A stretch of 64,000 nt of DNA from positions 28,002,493 to 28,066,492 of the forward strand of contig NC_068347.1 of assembly GCF_014633365.1 (NCBI RefSeq), in the 5' to 3' direction. Position 1 is the first letter of the stretch. Each line of letters opens with the position of its first letter. The DNA is from Diospyros lotus (Eukaryota; Streptophyta; Magnoliopsida; Ericales; Ebenaceae). Shown piece by piece: positions 13,358-26,172 of the stretch. Made by a program: the position numbers and the translations under genes. The notes under the pieces were generated by a model. That model was not told where the DNA came from and searched no databases. It saw nothing but the letters and a program-made list of their open reading frames with translations.

Positions 13358-16300
13358 ATGGAGGCTCAATTTGGGGGAAAAGCACATCGTTTCTATGGTC
13401 CAGTGATTTCGGATTTGAAGGCAGTTGGGAAGAGGAGTATGGAATGGGATTCGAACAATTGGAAATGGGATGGCCATCTGTTTACTGCTACTCCACTTAA
13501 TATTGTGTCATCAGATTGCAGAGTTAGGCAATTATTCCCAGCTGGGTCTGACATCCCGGCTAATACAGGCCTGTCTAACTGTTCATCCTCATGTTCAGAT
13601 GAAATCAGTTTGGGAAATGACAAGAGGGAAAGGGAATTGGAGAAGCGGAGGAGAGTGGTTGTTCTTGATGATGATGAAGAACTGAATGGTGAGGCTGGGT
13701 CCCTTAATTTGAACCTTGGTGGGCAAGTGTACCCTATTGCTGAAGCTGAGACGGGAAAATTGGAGGGGAAGAGTGGGAAGAAGACCAAGGTCGTTGCAGC
13801 TATTTCAAACCGTGCGTTATGCCAGGTGGAGGGTTGTCTAGCTGATTTGAGTAGTGCCAAAGATTATCACCGAAGGCACAAGGTATGTGAAATGCATTCC
13901 AAGGCCAGTAAAGCGTTAGTAGGAAATGTTATGCAGCGGTTCTGTCAGCAGTGTAGCAGGTGAGTTCTTATCTGGGGACAGCTTCTTGTTGGTTTCTGTA
14001 ATAGTTTATCCTCGTTGGAAAATGAAGATTTAGCAGTGTCTAGTGATAATTGTAGATTCCTAGTACAATCCTTGTCCTCTGTTTTGGTTCTCTACTACTA
14101 GATAACACAAACTGAGGCCAGATGACATTTCTCACTGCATTTTTGGATTTAATTTTTTATGCAACTTGCTCCTTGTATGTGTCAAACTTGTGTTTTTGTG
14201 AAGAGTTGTTTTGTCAGTTAGAAACAATTTGGTTGTCCCTATGGCCAGGTTTCATGTTCTTCAAGAGTTTGATGAAGGAAAAAGAAGTTGCCGCAGGCGT
14301 TTGGCTGGGCATAATAGACGAAGGAGAAAGACACACCCAGAAAATGTTGTTAATGGAGGCTCCTCGAATGATGAGCGTAGTAGTAGCTATCTACTTGTTA
14401 TTCTACTCAGGATACTCTCCAATATGCATGGTAAGAATTTCTCAATGAAAATTTAAAAATTTTGCTCCTTTATGTCAAATTCAGTGGGGGCTTGATTGCA
14501 CGTAGGATCTTGTGCTGGAAGAGGGTTTTTACATTTTCTTCATTTGGTGATTTCTTTTCAATGTTATTAGTAATTATTCTAAACAGCTATCTGTTGTTAA
14601 CATTTTATGTGGGATTAATACTCAGTGATCTTGGAGTCCTATTTGATTGTGGTGGATGAGATGATAAATGCCCAATTTTGTGCCCAAAAAACTAACATCA
14701 TTCTTGAGGTGGAAGATGATGAATTCATTTATTTATATTCTTTTCAAGTGGTAAGATGCTAGTGATGATGATATCTAAATTCTAAAGAATCATGATTTTT
14801 GAATAAGCAGCTTCTGCGAACCATTTCTTTCAGTTGGATGCACAAACAATAAGTTATTGGAGATGAAACCAACATTTCGGTGTTTTCTCCATGCTTTAGA
14901 ATAATGTAATGTTATCATAGAAATGAATGATTGTGATTGTGAACTGATAGACATGACTGCCATTTGCCATGGCTGGCAGCTGAGCTATAGTGGCTTTTCG
15001 TTTGTTGTGCGTAAATGATATGATGGTTTTTGTTTTCCAGACAGATACAGTGTGGCTAGTTTATCTTTGTTTTATTTGTATATGCGTGCTGTGCGTGTTT
15101 CTCTAAATGTTCTGGGGTTGTGCTAGGTTTGAAGGTTAAATCTGTTGTGCCAGAATTGATTATTTTAGGAGTTTCCCGTACAGGATTTTCCAAATATTTC
15201 TGTGCTTCTACCCTAGGGTGTGGAGTTGTATTCTTTTAAGCAATGTACATTATTTCATCTTTTCTTTGCTCCTTTAAATCTAAAGTAGTCTTGGACAGGG
15301 TAGAGACTGGTTCCAAAAGAGAGTGGCTAGTTAGAATAGAGAATAACTTGAATTGAAAGTATACTGTGAGCTTACCATACACCTTTATGCTTCTATTTAC
15401 CATCCATATCCAGGTGGCCTATGGATTTGAGAAGATATAACAAGTACATGACCTTTTTTAAGGAAGTGTGACTCATAGGAATTATCTTTTAATAGGTTGG
15501 ATAGTGTTTGTACCTTGTGAGAGTCAATGCTTTAGCATTAGAAAATTAGGAATGTTTATTGGAGATCTTACTCAAAGGTGCTTAAGGAGATTTGCTAGTA
15601 AAAGGGACAAATATTTTGAACAGGTTTGGCAATGGCTAAATATGGTTGTATTGGGGTGGTTCGGCATTGTCTAGAGATGAATGTGTCTTATGGAGAGGGT
15701 TGTTGAAATGGGTTTGCCAAGTTTGGAGCAGCTTTGTGGTTGCTCTTGCTTCAAGGTTGGTAGAGATGGTATGAAGTTGTGGCATCATCTGTGACACGAG
15801 AAGATATAAGTGAGATCCTCATGTCTGATTTCATTTATGCTTTTGACAGAGAGACAACTATAGTAGTTACATTCACAGCAAGGGGCAGGTGTCCTTTGGG
15901 ATGTTTGATTGAGGATAATTTGCAAATTAGGAAAGTGGTTTTCTGAACTCGTGCTCCTTCTTTATGAAGTTATGGCCATCTGTGACTGTGAGGGTCATGC
16001 TTCATTTATATTGGAGTGTTTCATAGAGGTTGAGTTTGAGTTGGTATTGTTGGGGCTCACAAGGGATTGGTGTTTCGTGAATTATGTTGATTCGGGGGCA
16101 GATATTGCATGTTGAATGCTGGTGTATCTCTAATGTTGGATTCATCTAATTTTCATATCCAATGACTAGGACATGGCCTAGTCATTATTTTTTGAATAAT
16201 CTTTCCTTTGTTTAGGTTAAAATGAATTTACAGCTAAACTAGAGATTTTAAATGGTTTTTGATATTTTTTGTTGTGTATATTTCCATATTAAAAGCTAGT

Positions 16301-19300
16301 ACCTAAACATATTTATTTAGTGTATGTTGAAGTTGAACTATATATGTTTTACACACATACCCTAATTCAGGTGTATGTCACTAGTAATTCATGGATGCAA
16401 AAGAGCACATGTAATGAGGATTTTCCTTGAAGGGCATTTCCAATGTTGGGGCCTATGACAAGATTAGCTTTTTTCTGAGTGTAAACTTCATGTTGAAATT
16501 TGACCAAGAGGAGGAAACTTATTGTCAGCTGGTGTTGGTCTGTTGGATATGCAAGCATGTTTGAGTGTGTCTTACACCTTGGACATTGCAGTGTGAGAGA
16601 CATTTGGATGTTGAATTTGATAATGTTCAAAAACTTGTTGAGTTTTTGTCTCATTGTGTTGATTGATTGATGAGCTATTCTTCAATTATTATGAGAAATT
16701 CGCCCTTGAGAAGAGTGGAGGTTCCTTCACCTATGTCTTTGTTTAGTTTTTGTACTCTTAAAATTTAATGAATGAACGGACATTCTTTTGGGCATTGTAG
16801 GCAAATCTTATTGATCATGTATTTTCAGTCCACAAATTGCTCCCTTTTGATTATTTTATATACATCCATATTGATTACACACACACACACACATAAAAGG
16901 AAAGCTAGGTGGCTGAGAGCTGGACGAGGGGCTGTGTCCTTTGATGAAGACTTTGTTCTCACTACATTTTCTTAAATTATTTCTGCTGAAGACTTCAGAT
17001 TAATTTAGTTTTAGTAAATATGTTCTTCCAAAGTGCTGTTAAGAAACTAGATATTTACTTGAAGCATCCTGAAGAGATCAATCATGCTGGTACTATTTTA
17101 TATTTTCTTATATGTTTATTGAGATAAATGAAGTGTGTTGGATGCTTAGCTAGTAATTGTGAAGCTATGTATCATATTCATGCTATTTGTGGACTTCATC
17201 TTCCACATTTTGCGACATATAGGTAGGAATAGGAAACTAAATTGCATAGTCATCTCATGTAATGTGGATTAAAAATGTATAGTAATCAATTATTTTGTTC
17301 CATGTGTGAATAATGATTTTTTGCCCTACTTGGTGGTCCGACTGGACAAAATGTCTAATATGCCCTTCCATTGGTTTTAACAAGCATTGTAAGTGTTAAT
17401 ATCAATCCAAGAGTATATTGGACATCTTTGTCAGTTAGACTACCAATTTGGACCATCAAGTAGGACTAACTATCATTGTTCAATATGTATTTATCATGTT
17501 GTCTGTGTCCTTGCTTGTGCCTATGCAACTTAATTTGTTGAATTATAGTAAATGTGGTTCTTTTTATCTTTTTCCTGGTAAAAGAAAGGGAAAATAATAG
17601 ACGAATAGATGCATTATGCTTCTATTTGGATCTGACTTCTTTGGCATATCTTCATGTATTGTTGAAAATTGTTTAAACCTATGTAATGAGAACTTAATCT
17701 ACTTTGAGAATCCTAGATGATATCAAGATCCAACACCTTATCACTCACAAAGTGTGGGCCCTCTGTAAAGTGCAGTTAATAGCTCAGATCAAATGAAGGA
17801 TCAGGATCTACTGTCTCATCTATTGAGAAACCTTGCTAGTCTTGCTGGCTCAATTAATGAGATAAATGTATCTAGTTTATTCCCTGGTTCTCAAGACCGG
17901 CAGAATGCTGGGATGCCTCTCCAGGCTCCAGAAAAGGTTTGAGATCCTCATTTCAAAGAGCTCAAAATGCGCCTCTATTTTTGGTTCTACTTCTAAGATC
18001 AATGATTGCATAATTCAGGATTTGCTGAAGCCTAATGGACAATGCACGACTGCACGTGTATTTGAAGGGATGGAGAAGAGAACTTTTATGGATGATGTTC
18101 AGGCTACAGCTCTTCAAACTTCATCTACTATTCCTTGTCGTACAAGCAACATCATTCCAGCCATAGCAAGTTGTGCTGAGACTTCAGTGACAAGAACGAA
18201 ATTGAATGCCATTGACTTGAATAATGTTTATGATGATTCTCAAGACTCTGCAGAAAACTTGGGGAGTTTTCAGACTCCTGTAAATCTGGGGGCTGGGTCT
18301 CCTGCAAGCAGTCTATGGGGACACCCAGACTGTGAGAAGGCAAGCCCACCTCAGGCAAGCTGGAATTCAGGTTCTACATCCACCCAGTCACCATCTAGTT
18401 CCAATGGGGACGCTCAGGTACTATTTTATGGCTATTGAATGTTCTAGTTGAATGGCTGCAATTGAAATTAGAAATATATCTGGATGTTAGGCCTCACTGT
18501 GTTGATGAATATGATAATTAATATGCTCCAGAAGTTGCTTTTCCATTTAAGGTTTTATTAAAAGACTTTTGTTGCTGCCATAGCTCTCTCTCTAGTGCTT
18601 GTGTTCATGGATAGACTTCCTTTCTTGTTTATGGTCTATACGATTGGAGTTGGTATCTTTGTAAAAAAATCAGTGAATGTTCTGGCATAAGGAATTAATT
18701 GTGTGCATCTCTGTTTCCTATTTAATGCAATCTGTTTCTTTTGCTTTGGAGACGATATCGTTTACATGACTCCACAGATAAATTTTTCTGTGGTTGGAGG
18801 TGATATCTTTAGTTTCTTAGCAGTTATGGAATTTGTTGGGTTTACTCCATCCCAATTCCTTGGTACAGTCAGTAGAGAATAGGTGGGCATATGACTGGAT
18901 AAGGACCTGTGCAAAATTTTAACCAAAACAAAAAGCACTGCCAAGTTGCATTATTTCTCTTTCCACTGATCTGCAAAGTCATTGGAGAGAATTGCTCACT
19001 TTCTCGTTGTTTCATTCATGGAAAACTAGTAGCCACATGAATAGATTGCGAAAGGGCTGGATGTTAGTGTCTGCAAATTCTCAAGAATATTGAGATAGCT
19101 ACTCATAGATTAAATAATCTTTTATTTTTGTTTGTGAGCATGACAGAATTGGGACTCATTCAACTTCTACGCAAAACAAAAGCAGTACTACACTGCAATA
19201 TCTGTTTCGGTCAATATGTTGTCATTTTATAGAATCTCCATTCTCTTTCACATTGTTATTTCCTTCATGGAAAACATGTAGCCATTTGAAAAGATTGTGA

Positions 19301-22300
19301 AAGGCCTGGATGGCAGCATCTACAAACTCTTAATTATGTTGAAACAGGCATGCATAGGTTAGATAATCTTATTTTTGTTCTATTTCCTCGAAAGAAGTTT
19401 TGCAAGTGTGAAAGCCCTGGATAATGGCGTCTACAAACTCTCAATGATGTTGAGACAGGCATTCATAGATTAGATACTTTATATTTTTGTTCTATTTTTA
19501 GCTCAAGAAGTTTCAAAAGGAGTTATAGATTGAGTTTGCTGAGATTGCTGAGTGGTAGTCTTCTTGTGTATCCCCCTGATATATTTTGCTCATACATATG
19601 CTTAAATATATACTGGAAAATTGATTTGTTTTAAGTGATTTCAGTTAGATTTATATTCATATAGCTACATTTTTTTTTTTTTTAATTTCTCAATGCGGAT
19701 GACCTTGCAATTTGAGTTTATGGTTTATAGACTAACTATTGCCTAAGTAATTAACTAGATTGATGGAGCATAATCCTCTTATTGTACCGAAAGGATCTCC
19801 TTTCTCATCTATATTTTCTTGATTAAATTTCAGAGTCGCACAGATCGAATTGTTTTCAAACTCTTTGGAAAAGATCCAAGTGATTTTCCTCTTGCTTTGC
19901 GGAAACAGGTACCTCTTTGCTGTGAAATTATTTGATTATAGTTGTTTAATGCTCACACTAACAGAAGACTTTATTTTGTTAAATGTGTTGTATTTTTCAG
20001 ATTCTTGACTGGTTATCCCATAGTCCTACGGATATTGAAAGCTACATAAGACCTGGCTGTATCATATTGACTATCTATCTTCGCTTAGAGAACTCCACAT
20101 GGGAAGAGGTAAACTAATCTGTCATTAACAGGAATTTAGAGGGCTACTCCTTGTCCTTGGAAAATACCTCTAAACCTTGAAGTTACTGTTGCTATCTACA
20201 GCTTTGCTGTGATCTGAGATCCAGTCTAAGCAGACTTCTTGATGTGTTGGATGATTCTTTTTGGAGAACGGGATGGGTGTACACTAGGGTGCAGAATCAT
20301 GTAGCATTTATATACAATGGTTTGTTCTTGCCTTTTGGTTCCTTTATATATTTTCTTCTGTTCCCTTTTCATTCATATCCTTGTGCTATCATGAGCCATA
20401 ATGCCAAGCATACTTTTTATTTTCATTTTTTGCTGACTGATACCAAGGATACTTAAATTCTGCTGCAGGTCAGGTTGTATTAGATACGCTGTTGCCTCCT
20501 AAAAGTCATAAAAACTGCAGAATCTTGAGTATCGCACCCATTGCGGTTCCTGTCTCTGAAAGGGCTCAGTTCTCAGTTAAAGGCTCCAACCTGTCCCACT
20601 CAAGCACGAGGTATCCTTCATTAATTTTAGTTGTGTATCATCACTGAGTGCATGAATGGAACGCCGTATTTGAAGTGTCAAAGATTTTCTTCTTTTTCTA
20701 ATTTTTCTATTCTTGCTTGGGTGACTGTATATTTATCAAGTTATTTTTCTTTTTTGTATCAGGTTACTCTGTGCACTAGAAGGGAAGTATCTGGCACAAG
20801 AAACTTGTTCTCACATAATGGAGGGAGTTGATATGGTCCTAGATCATGATGATATCCAGTGCCTCAGTTTTTCTTGCTCTGTACCAAATGTTACTGGGAG
20901 AGGATTCATTGAGGTAATGCAATCCTGGTTCTATCCATTGTTAAAATAAACTGTCTGCACATACAAGGCCAAAAAAAACAAAAAAACCAAGTCTGTACAC
21001 TGTTAATTACTGAATTAAGCATTAACTGCATCATGGTGTTAAGACTTGCTAAACAAGTTTTTTACATTTCCAACTTATGATAAATAAAATGTTCCACACA
21101 AGGCAAAAAAGCTTTCTACTTTCTAATTTGTGCAGATTGGGGTTACTAAAATGATTTTCCATTCATGAATGTGTTGTGCACCTGTCCATATTGGCTATTT
21201 ACTCTTTGAACTTTAACTTTGGCTCCAAATTTCTGGTGTATGGAAGTTAAATTGAAGGAGGGGAGGGCATGCGCTGGTAGCAACAGTAGGGTTGCTCTTT
21301 AGTGAGTGGAAGGCCACGGATTCAAAATGTGGAAATCTCTTTGCGAAGGGTAGGCTACATACAGAAACGACCATTCCCCAACCCTAACAATGTGGGGCGC
21401 CTCGTGTATTGAGAGTGCCCCAGAAATTAAAGTTGAATATATTAAAAAATGACCACCTATCAAGCCTTAATCCCAATAGGTGGGGTTGACTACATGGATT
21501 GTATCTTGCCTTATCATTTCATTTATGGCCTTATCTTCTATAAGGCCCTCATAACTCATATCATATTTAAGAATCTCCCACTTAAGTTTATTTTTTGGGT
21601 CTTCTTCTACCTTTTTGCTAAATAACTTGTTCCTTTCCACCCATTCTTCTCATAGGAGCCTCTATTGGTTTTTTTCTCACAGCACAAAGTTCAAGATATT
21701 GGAAACCATACTAATTTTATGTGGGGACCTTTGTGCTTAAATTTTGGTGGTTTTCAGTTGGAGCTTTAAACTATGCACCCTCCCCCTTCTAAAATAATAA
21801 TAATATTAATAATAAGGGGAGATACGAGAAGAATTAAAAACCAGAAAGAAGAAAATAAGGTGAAACACTTGCCTGTGCCTTCTAAGTTTCTTGTCTCTCT
21901 GGATGTTTTGTGCATGCTGCAGAGAACATGTCATGACTCCAAATGCATGCAATTCTCTCGTTTCTGAATAACTGATACTCATTATTTATTCCATCAGATT
22001 GAGGACCATGGTCTCAGCAGCAGCTTCTTTCCATTCATAGTCACAGATCAGGATGTGTGTTCGGAGATTTGTTCACTGGAGAGTGTTATATACATGGCTG
22101 AGATTGCTGATGATATGCAGGCAGAATGTGAACAAACAAAAGCCAGGAATAATGCACTGGACTTTATACATGAAATGGGTTGGCTTCTCCACAGAAGCCA
22201 GTTGAAGTTAAGATTGGGCCCCACAGATCCGAAGTTGTATCTATTTCCTTTCAAACGGTTCAGATGGATCATGGAGTTCTCGATTGAGCATGACTGGAGT

Positions 22301-23418
22301 GCAGCGGTTAAAAAACTTTTGGACATTTTGTTCAATGGTACTGTAGATGCGGGAGAGTATTCTTCAATTGAACTTGGATTACTGGAAATGGGCCTCCTTC
22401 ATAAAGCTGTACGCAGAAATTGCAGATCTATGGTAGAAATCCTTTTGAGATACGTCCCTGATGGAGGCTTGGAAAAGTCTGGGTCTGAACAGAAACCATA
22501 TGTTTATAAAGGCTCTAAGTTTTTATTTAGGCCAGATGCTGCTGGCCCTGGGGGTTTGACCCCTCTACACATAGCAGCTAGTAGAGATGGTTCAGAGGGG
22601 GTGTTAGATGCGTTGACTGATGATCCTGGAAAGGTATCTTCTCCTTTCCTAGTGCATATTTTCACTGTTTATTTACAATGCGAGGCTTCAAATTTGTCAC
22701 AAACCGGCAACTTAAATTTGAACCAATTGCCTTTTGCTTTGGTGTCTGTTTAATTTCATCCTTGAACTGGTCATATTATGGAGGCAGCTTTTTTTTTTTT
22801 TTTTTTCATTAGTGGTAAAAAGAATTTGAACTGCTTGATTGGGAATATTTTTAAAATTGGTATAGAAAAATGAAGTAATATATTCCATGCTATGTTCCAG
22901 GTCATTTTGTTGTCTTTTGTTACTCTCCCCTTCTCCATATTGACATGGGTTGCGCATTTCAGGTGGGAATCGAAGCGTGGAAAGGTGCTTGTGACAATAC
23001 TGGATTGACTCCCAGTGATTATGCACAGTTGCGAGGATACTCTTCCTACATGCATCTGGTCCAGCAGAAAATTAACAAGAAAACAGCAAAAGGGCATGTA
23101 GTTGTTGACATCCCTGGCGCACTATTTGAATGTAACATGAATCAGAAACCAGCGGATGGGCACAAAGTAACTAAAGTTGCTAGCTTTCACACCGAGAAGA
23201 GTGAAATGAAGCCAATTCGAGATTGCAGACTATGTGAACAGAAAATGGCATACAGCAGCACCAGAACATCACCAGCCGTCTATAGGCCAGCTATGCTTTC
23301 AATGGTGGCCATTGCTGCTGTCTGCGTTTGTGTGGCTCTTCTCTTCAAGAGCTCGCCTGAAGTTCTTTATGTTTTCCGGCCTTTCAGATGGGAGCTTCTC
23401 GAGTATGGATCAAGCTAA
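13358..23418 (+). CDS. SPL12-like: SBP-box transcription factor, SPL1/SPL12-like
   Basis: A nuclear DNA-binding regulator of the large SPL class, which binds GTAC-core sites. In Arabidopsis, SPL1 and SPL12 are linked to heat tolerance of flowers. Exons: 13358-13959, 14249-14430, 17776-17936, 18019-18417, 19834-19908, 20001-20108, 20202-20319, 20469-20610, 20763-20913, 21998-22633 and 22963-23418. The sum is 3030 nt or 1009 aa, usual for the family, and all phases agree. The start MEAQFGG matches the conserved family N-terminus. The SBP domain, at about 153-230, has Cys/His zinc ligands from CQVEGC (155) through CQQCSR, then the bipartite signal KRSCRRR...RRRRK. Exons 20001-22633 carry the conserved middle region. 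Ankyrin-like LTPLHIAA is near the end of exon 21998-22633, and a hydrophobic segment lies at about 968-985 near the C-terminus. No miR156 site was noticed, as expected for this class. The break between 17936 and 18019 is either an 82-nt intron or a frameshift. Confidence 0.94.
17308..17482. repeat. Short inverted-repeat (MITE-like) element in SPL intron
   Basis: The left arm (AATGATTTTTTGCCCTACTT, then GGTGGTCC and GGACAAAATGTC) pairs with the reverse complement of the right arm (AATGATAGTTAGTCCTACTT, then GATGGTCC and GACAAAGATGTCC). Together the arms span about 175 bases in the 3345-nt intron 14431-17775, with no coding sequence. Confidence 0.6.
18980..19500. repeat. Diverged direct repeats in SPL intron
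   Basis: A unit containing GAAAAC..GTAGCC, AAAGG(G)CTGGATG, a TCTACAAACTCTCAA-like stretch and CATAGATTAGATA appears at about 18980-19135 and again at about 19230-19385 (offset about 249 bases). A third, partial copy follows at about 19402-19500. No reading frame is associated with them. Confidence 0.6.
21258..21425 (+). mobile_element. tRNA-derived SINE-like sequence
   Basis: The order of motifs resembles plant SINEs: an A-box-like stretch around GCTGGTAGCAACAG, a B-box-like GGATTCAAAATGTGG, then GGAAATCTCTTTGCGAAGGG and GGTAGGCTACATACA, and a tail with CCCCAACCC and GGGGCGCC. The exact ends and target duplication are uncertain. It lies in the SPL intron 20914-21997. Confidence 0.55.
21430..21700 (-). 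mobile_element. 3' fragment of an RTE-type LINE
   Basis: The minus strand ends with sequence typical of plant RTE LINE tails (CCCACCTATTGGGATTAAGG) preceded by degenerate coding sequence with RRRPKK-like and YRR stretches. A second, longer relative sits at 43080-43660. It is defective, with many stops, and lies beside the SINE in the same SPL intron. Confidence 0.55.
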
Positions 23419-24325
23419 AGATAGGAATATAGCTAGCAGTTTCCTCTGTTGTTAACTGATCTCTCTTTTTTTTTTTTTTTTTTTTTGGTGGGTGGGGGGC
23501 GGGGGCGGTGGAGAGGTTTTCTTTAAGATCTTACCCACCAGATATGGTGGGATGCGTGAATCCAGATTTCGATAGGAAAATACTAAATATGCTTGTTTAC
23601 CTGAAAGTTAATCTTAATTTGCAATAAAAAGTCAATTATGTGATAGTAAAAAGCTGAGGTAAGATGCAGCTGAAGCCTGAACTGCCATTTTTGTAAAGAT
23701 GGTGTAACTATGCTCCAACTGAAAACCCGCCGACCAACGAATTCTTTGGCACATGGGAAATGACAAGATACATAGAGATGTCAATACATTGGCACATGAA
23801 GAGCTAAATTTTGAAGTACAGAATTGGGATCAACTATCCATCAAAGAATGAAAATGGCTGTGGTGGCTTGGTTGTTGATGGTTTAGTTTGGACATTTATT
23901 CTTGGCAGGCTACATCTTTTTGGATGTTTTATGATATCCGTTAAGATTTTTTCTTCGGGAAATGCCATCAAAACTGATGTGTTAACGAAATTCTGGCAAG
24001 TATGTTCCACTTGTTTTCTTTCCCAAAATATGTGGTTTTTTTTCTTTGTCCAACACGTGGTTGGTTCAAAACTCCAGAATCCTTTAAATATTTTCAAAGC
24101 TTGAACTGCATTTCTCACCGGTAATGGCATTGGCTTGGAATCACGTTTAATTGATGTGGAACTAACCGATGTTAGTTAAGACTGAATGAGGTGCATTCTG
24201 GCAAGGGTTGGATGAAACTGTCGTCTCGTGATCTCTCTACCGTGTTGCTGAAATATCCTCTATTTAAGCAAATCTAAAGAATCTCTTGCCTTCGCCTTTC
24301 ATCTCTAGGCTTCATTAGTGGAAAT
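23419..24325. other. SPL 3' UTR and spacer before the X8 gene
   Basis: Holds the SPL 3' UTR, including a run of about 20 T (from 23466) followed by a G-rich stretch (23487-23512), and then the promoter of the next gene. Short open frames at 23811-24130 have no recognisable similarity. The sequence just upstream of 24326 is mixed, with no clear TATA box. Confidence 0.5.
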
Positions 24326-25459
24326 ATGGGAATGGAGAAATTCTGTTTACCCTTTCTTGTTCTTCTTGTCACTTGGTTCTTGTGTTTCAGCTTGAGCACA
24401 GGTATGTCATTTAACATTTTGAATACCGACAGGAAAATGGGCTGACAGATTCTCTCTTACTCTTCTTTTCACTGAAAGAAACATTTCTAATTTCTTTTAG
24501 CAAATGCTAGGACAAAAAAGGAAGTTTCTGATTTCATGCTTAGGAGTTCGGAGTCATCTTTAACTGTGTTATGTATGATATAATGCAGGGTCAGGGTATG
24601 ATCAAAATGACAGGAAGCAGGTATAAATTTCTCATCTTCCTAATTATTTTCATTGTTTAGGGGAAATCTCACCAAGTCCCCTACAAAATTCATGAAACTA
24701 CTGGTGACTTGTTTTCTCGGCAGGCTGAACCATTGGTGTTTAATTTTGCAAGCAGTGCTCTCACTGAGCTTCATCGAATTCAAAATCATGAGCCAAATGA
24801 AGTTACAGACAGGTAATTGTTGCTCTGCTTTCACCCAGAAATGAATTTGGTTTCCCTTCCAAGTTTCCAGTTTTTAGCCCTAGGATTTTAGTTTTAGCAT
24901 GAATCCAGGGACCAAGAAAGAGACCCTTTACCAGAGAACAATGCTTCACTATCTTCCTCCTATCAGGCAATCTGTTCTCCCCTGCATCTTTAATCCTCTA
25001 TTACCATCAGTTTTTTTTTTTTTGTTCTCTCTCTCTTTTCATTGAATTAGTTCTTATAGCAGGGCAACAGCGATAAGACAACGTGGTGCATTGTTAAGCC
25101 ATCAACCTCAGCTGTTAAACTTGATGAAATTATTCAGTTCTCTTGCACTCAGTCTGATGTTGATTGCAAAGGCATCCAATATGGAGGAATATGCTACAAT
25201 CCTGCCAACAGCAGAGTCTCTGATGCATCGGTTGTTATGAATCTCTACTACAAGGCCAGAGGAAAGCACGCCCAGGCCTGCAACTTCCAGGGCAGTGGTT
25301 TGATTGTTACCCAGGACCCTTGTAAGTGATGAACAAATTTTAAATAGCTGCTGCAAAAGATTGATGTATTTGCAGAGTTAACAGTTAAATCATGCAAAAA
25401 AAGCTGATTCTATATTTCTGGTGTTTGCAGCTGTTGACAAATGCATATATCCAGCTTGA
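24326..25459 (+). CDS. Small secreted X8/CBM43 domain protein (callose-binding type)
   Basis: Probably a cell-wall or plasmodesmal protein that binds beta-1,3-glucan, as in the Ole e 10/PDCB group. It is non-catalytic. The N-terminus is a signal peptide (MGMEKFC followed by a Leu/Val/Phe-rich core, about 25 residues). The X8 domain is in exon 25063-25321: TWCIVKP, FSCTQSDVDC, GGICYNP, VMNLYYKARG and CNFQGSGLIV. Exon 25431-25459 adds DKCIYPA and the stop. Exons 24326-24401, 24589-24620, 25063-25321 and 25431-25459 join in frame to 131 residues. A further possible exon at 24724-24812 is open and has the best-looking splice sites, but its donor (phase 2) cannot join 25063 in frame; a weak donor at 24801 would. 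The N-terminal half is therefore uncertain, the X8 half is not. Confidence 0.82.
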
Positions 25460-26172
25460 TAAGGTTGGAAATTGAAGGGATATGAGATGGTTGGATGCTA
25501 CAAGTAGTTTTGAGATTTGAGTTTGATAAGCTCATGGCAAGAAATGATATACGTCTTGGTGAGATGGAACAGGTCTTTATCTGATTCTTCACAAAAGAAA
25601 GAGGATTGTCAATCTCTTCCCTGGACATGAACGATTATGTTGCTGATATGGTGCAAAGTTGATTGATTCAGTCTTTGTACATCACCTTCAATTTTTCTGA
25701 TATGACAAACATAAGCATGAAGGAGAAACATTAAGTCTTAAACAGCCAGCACAATTTAAACCATAAAGCAAAAGAAATCCACCGGATTATATCATCTCAA
25801 TTCTTCAAGGCAATCAAAAATTCCATTGGAACGCAAAGACAGCTAGTGAAAGAAGAAATAAGATAATCAAATATATGAGACAAGACTAAGCCTCAATAAA
25901 TGCATTCAAATTTTTATTTTGAAACACTCACAGAGCCTAGCAAATGTACTGCAGCTATACTGCCGGATACAAACTCGTTTCTCACAGCAGTCATAGCTAT
26001 GCATGCAGAATATAGAGAACTGATACACATTGTCAGTCAGTCTTTCAACTGTGATGCCGCTTAAACAAAGAAATTTTAATAGCAAATGAAAAATAAGAAC
26101 ACGCGAAGCGATAAGCAAAATCAAAGGAAATTATGCTTTGACAACCGATCACCACCCACACCATAGGATTGA
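25460..26172. other. Shared 3' region of the convergent X8 and SAM synthetase genes
   Basis: The two genes converge here. The minus strand near 25895-25925 has AATAAAAATTTG and TTTATTGAGG, suitable for poly-A addition of the SAM synthetase transcript about 270 bases past its stop. No gene is seen. Confidence 0.5.

Noticed and set aside
13393..13860. 155-residue minus-strand frame opposite the first SPL exon
   Set aside because: Shadow of the SPL coding sequence; the plus strand encodes a clear SBP protein.
12870..23418. miR156 target site in SPL
   Set aside because: No matching site was noticed in the exons or the UTR, in line with the large SPL1/12 class not being miR156 targets.
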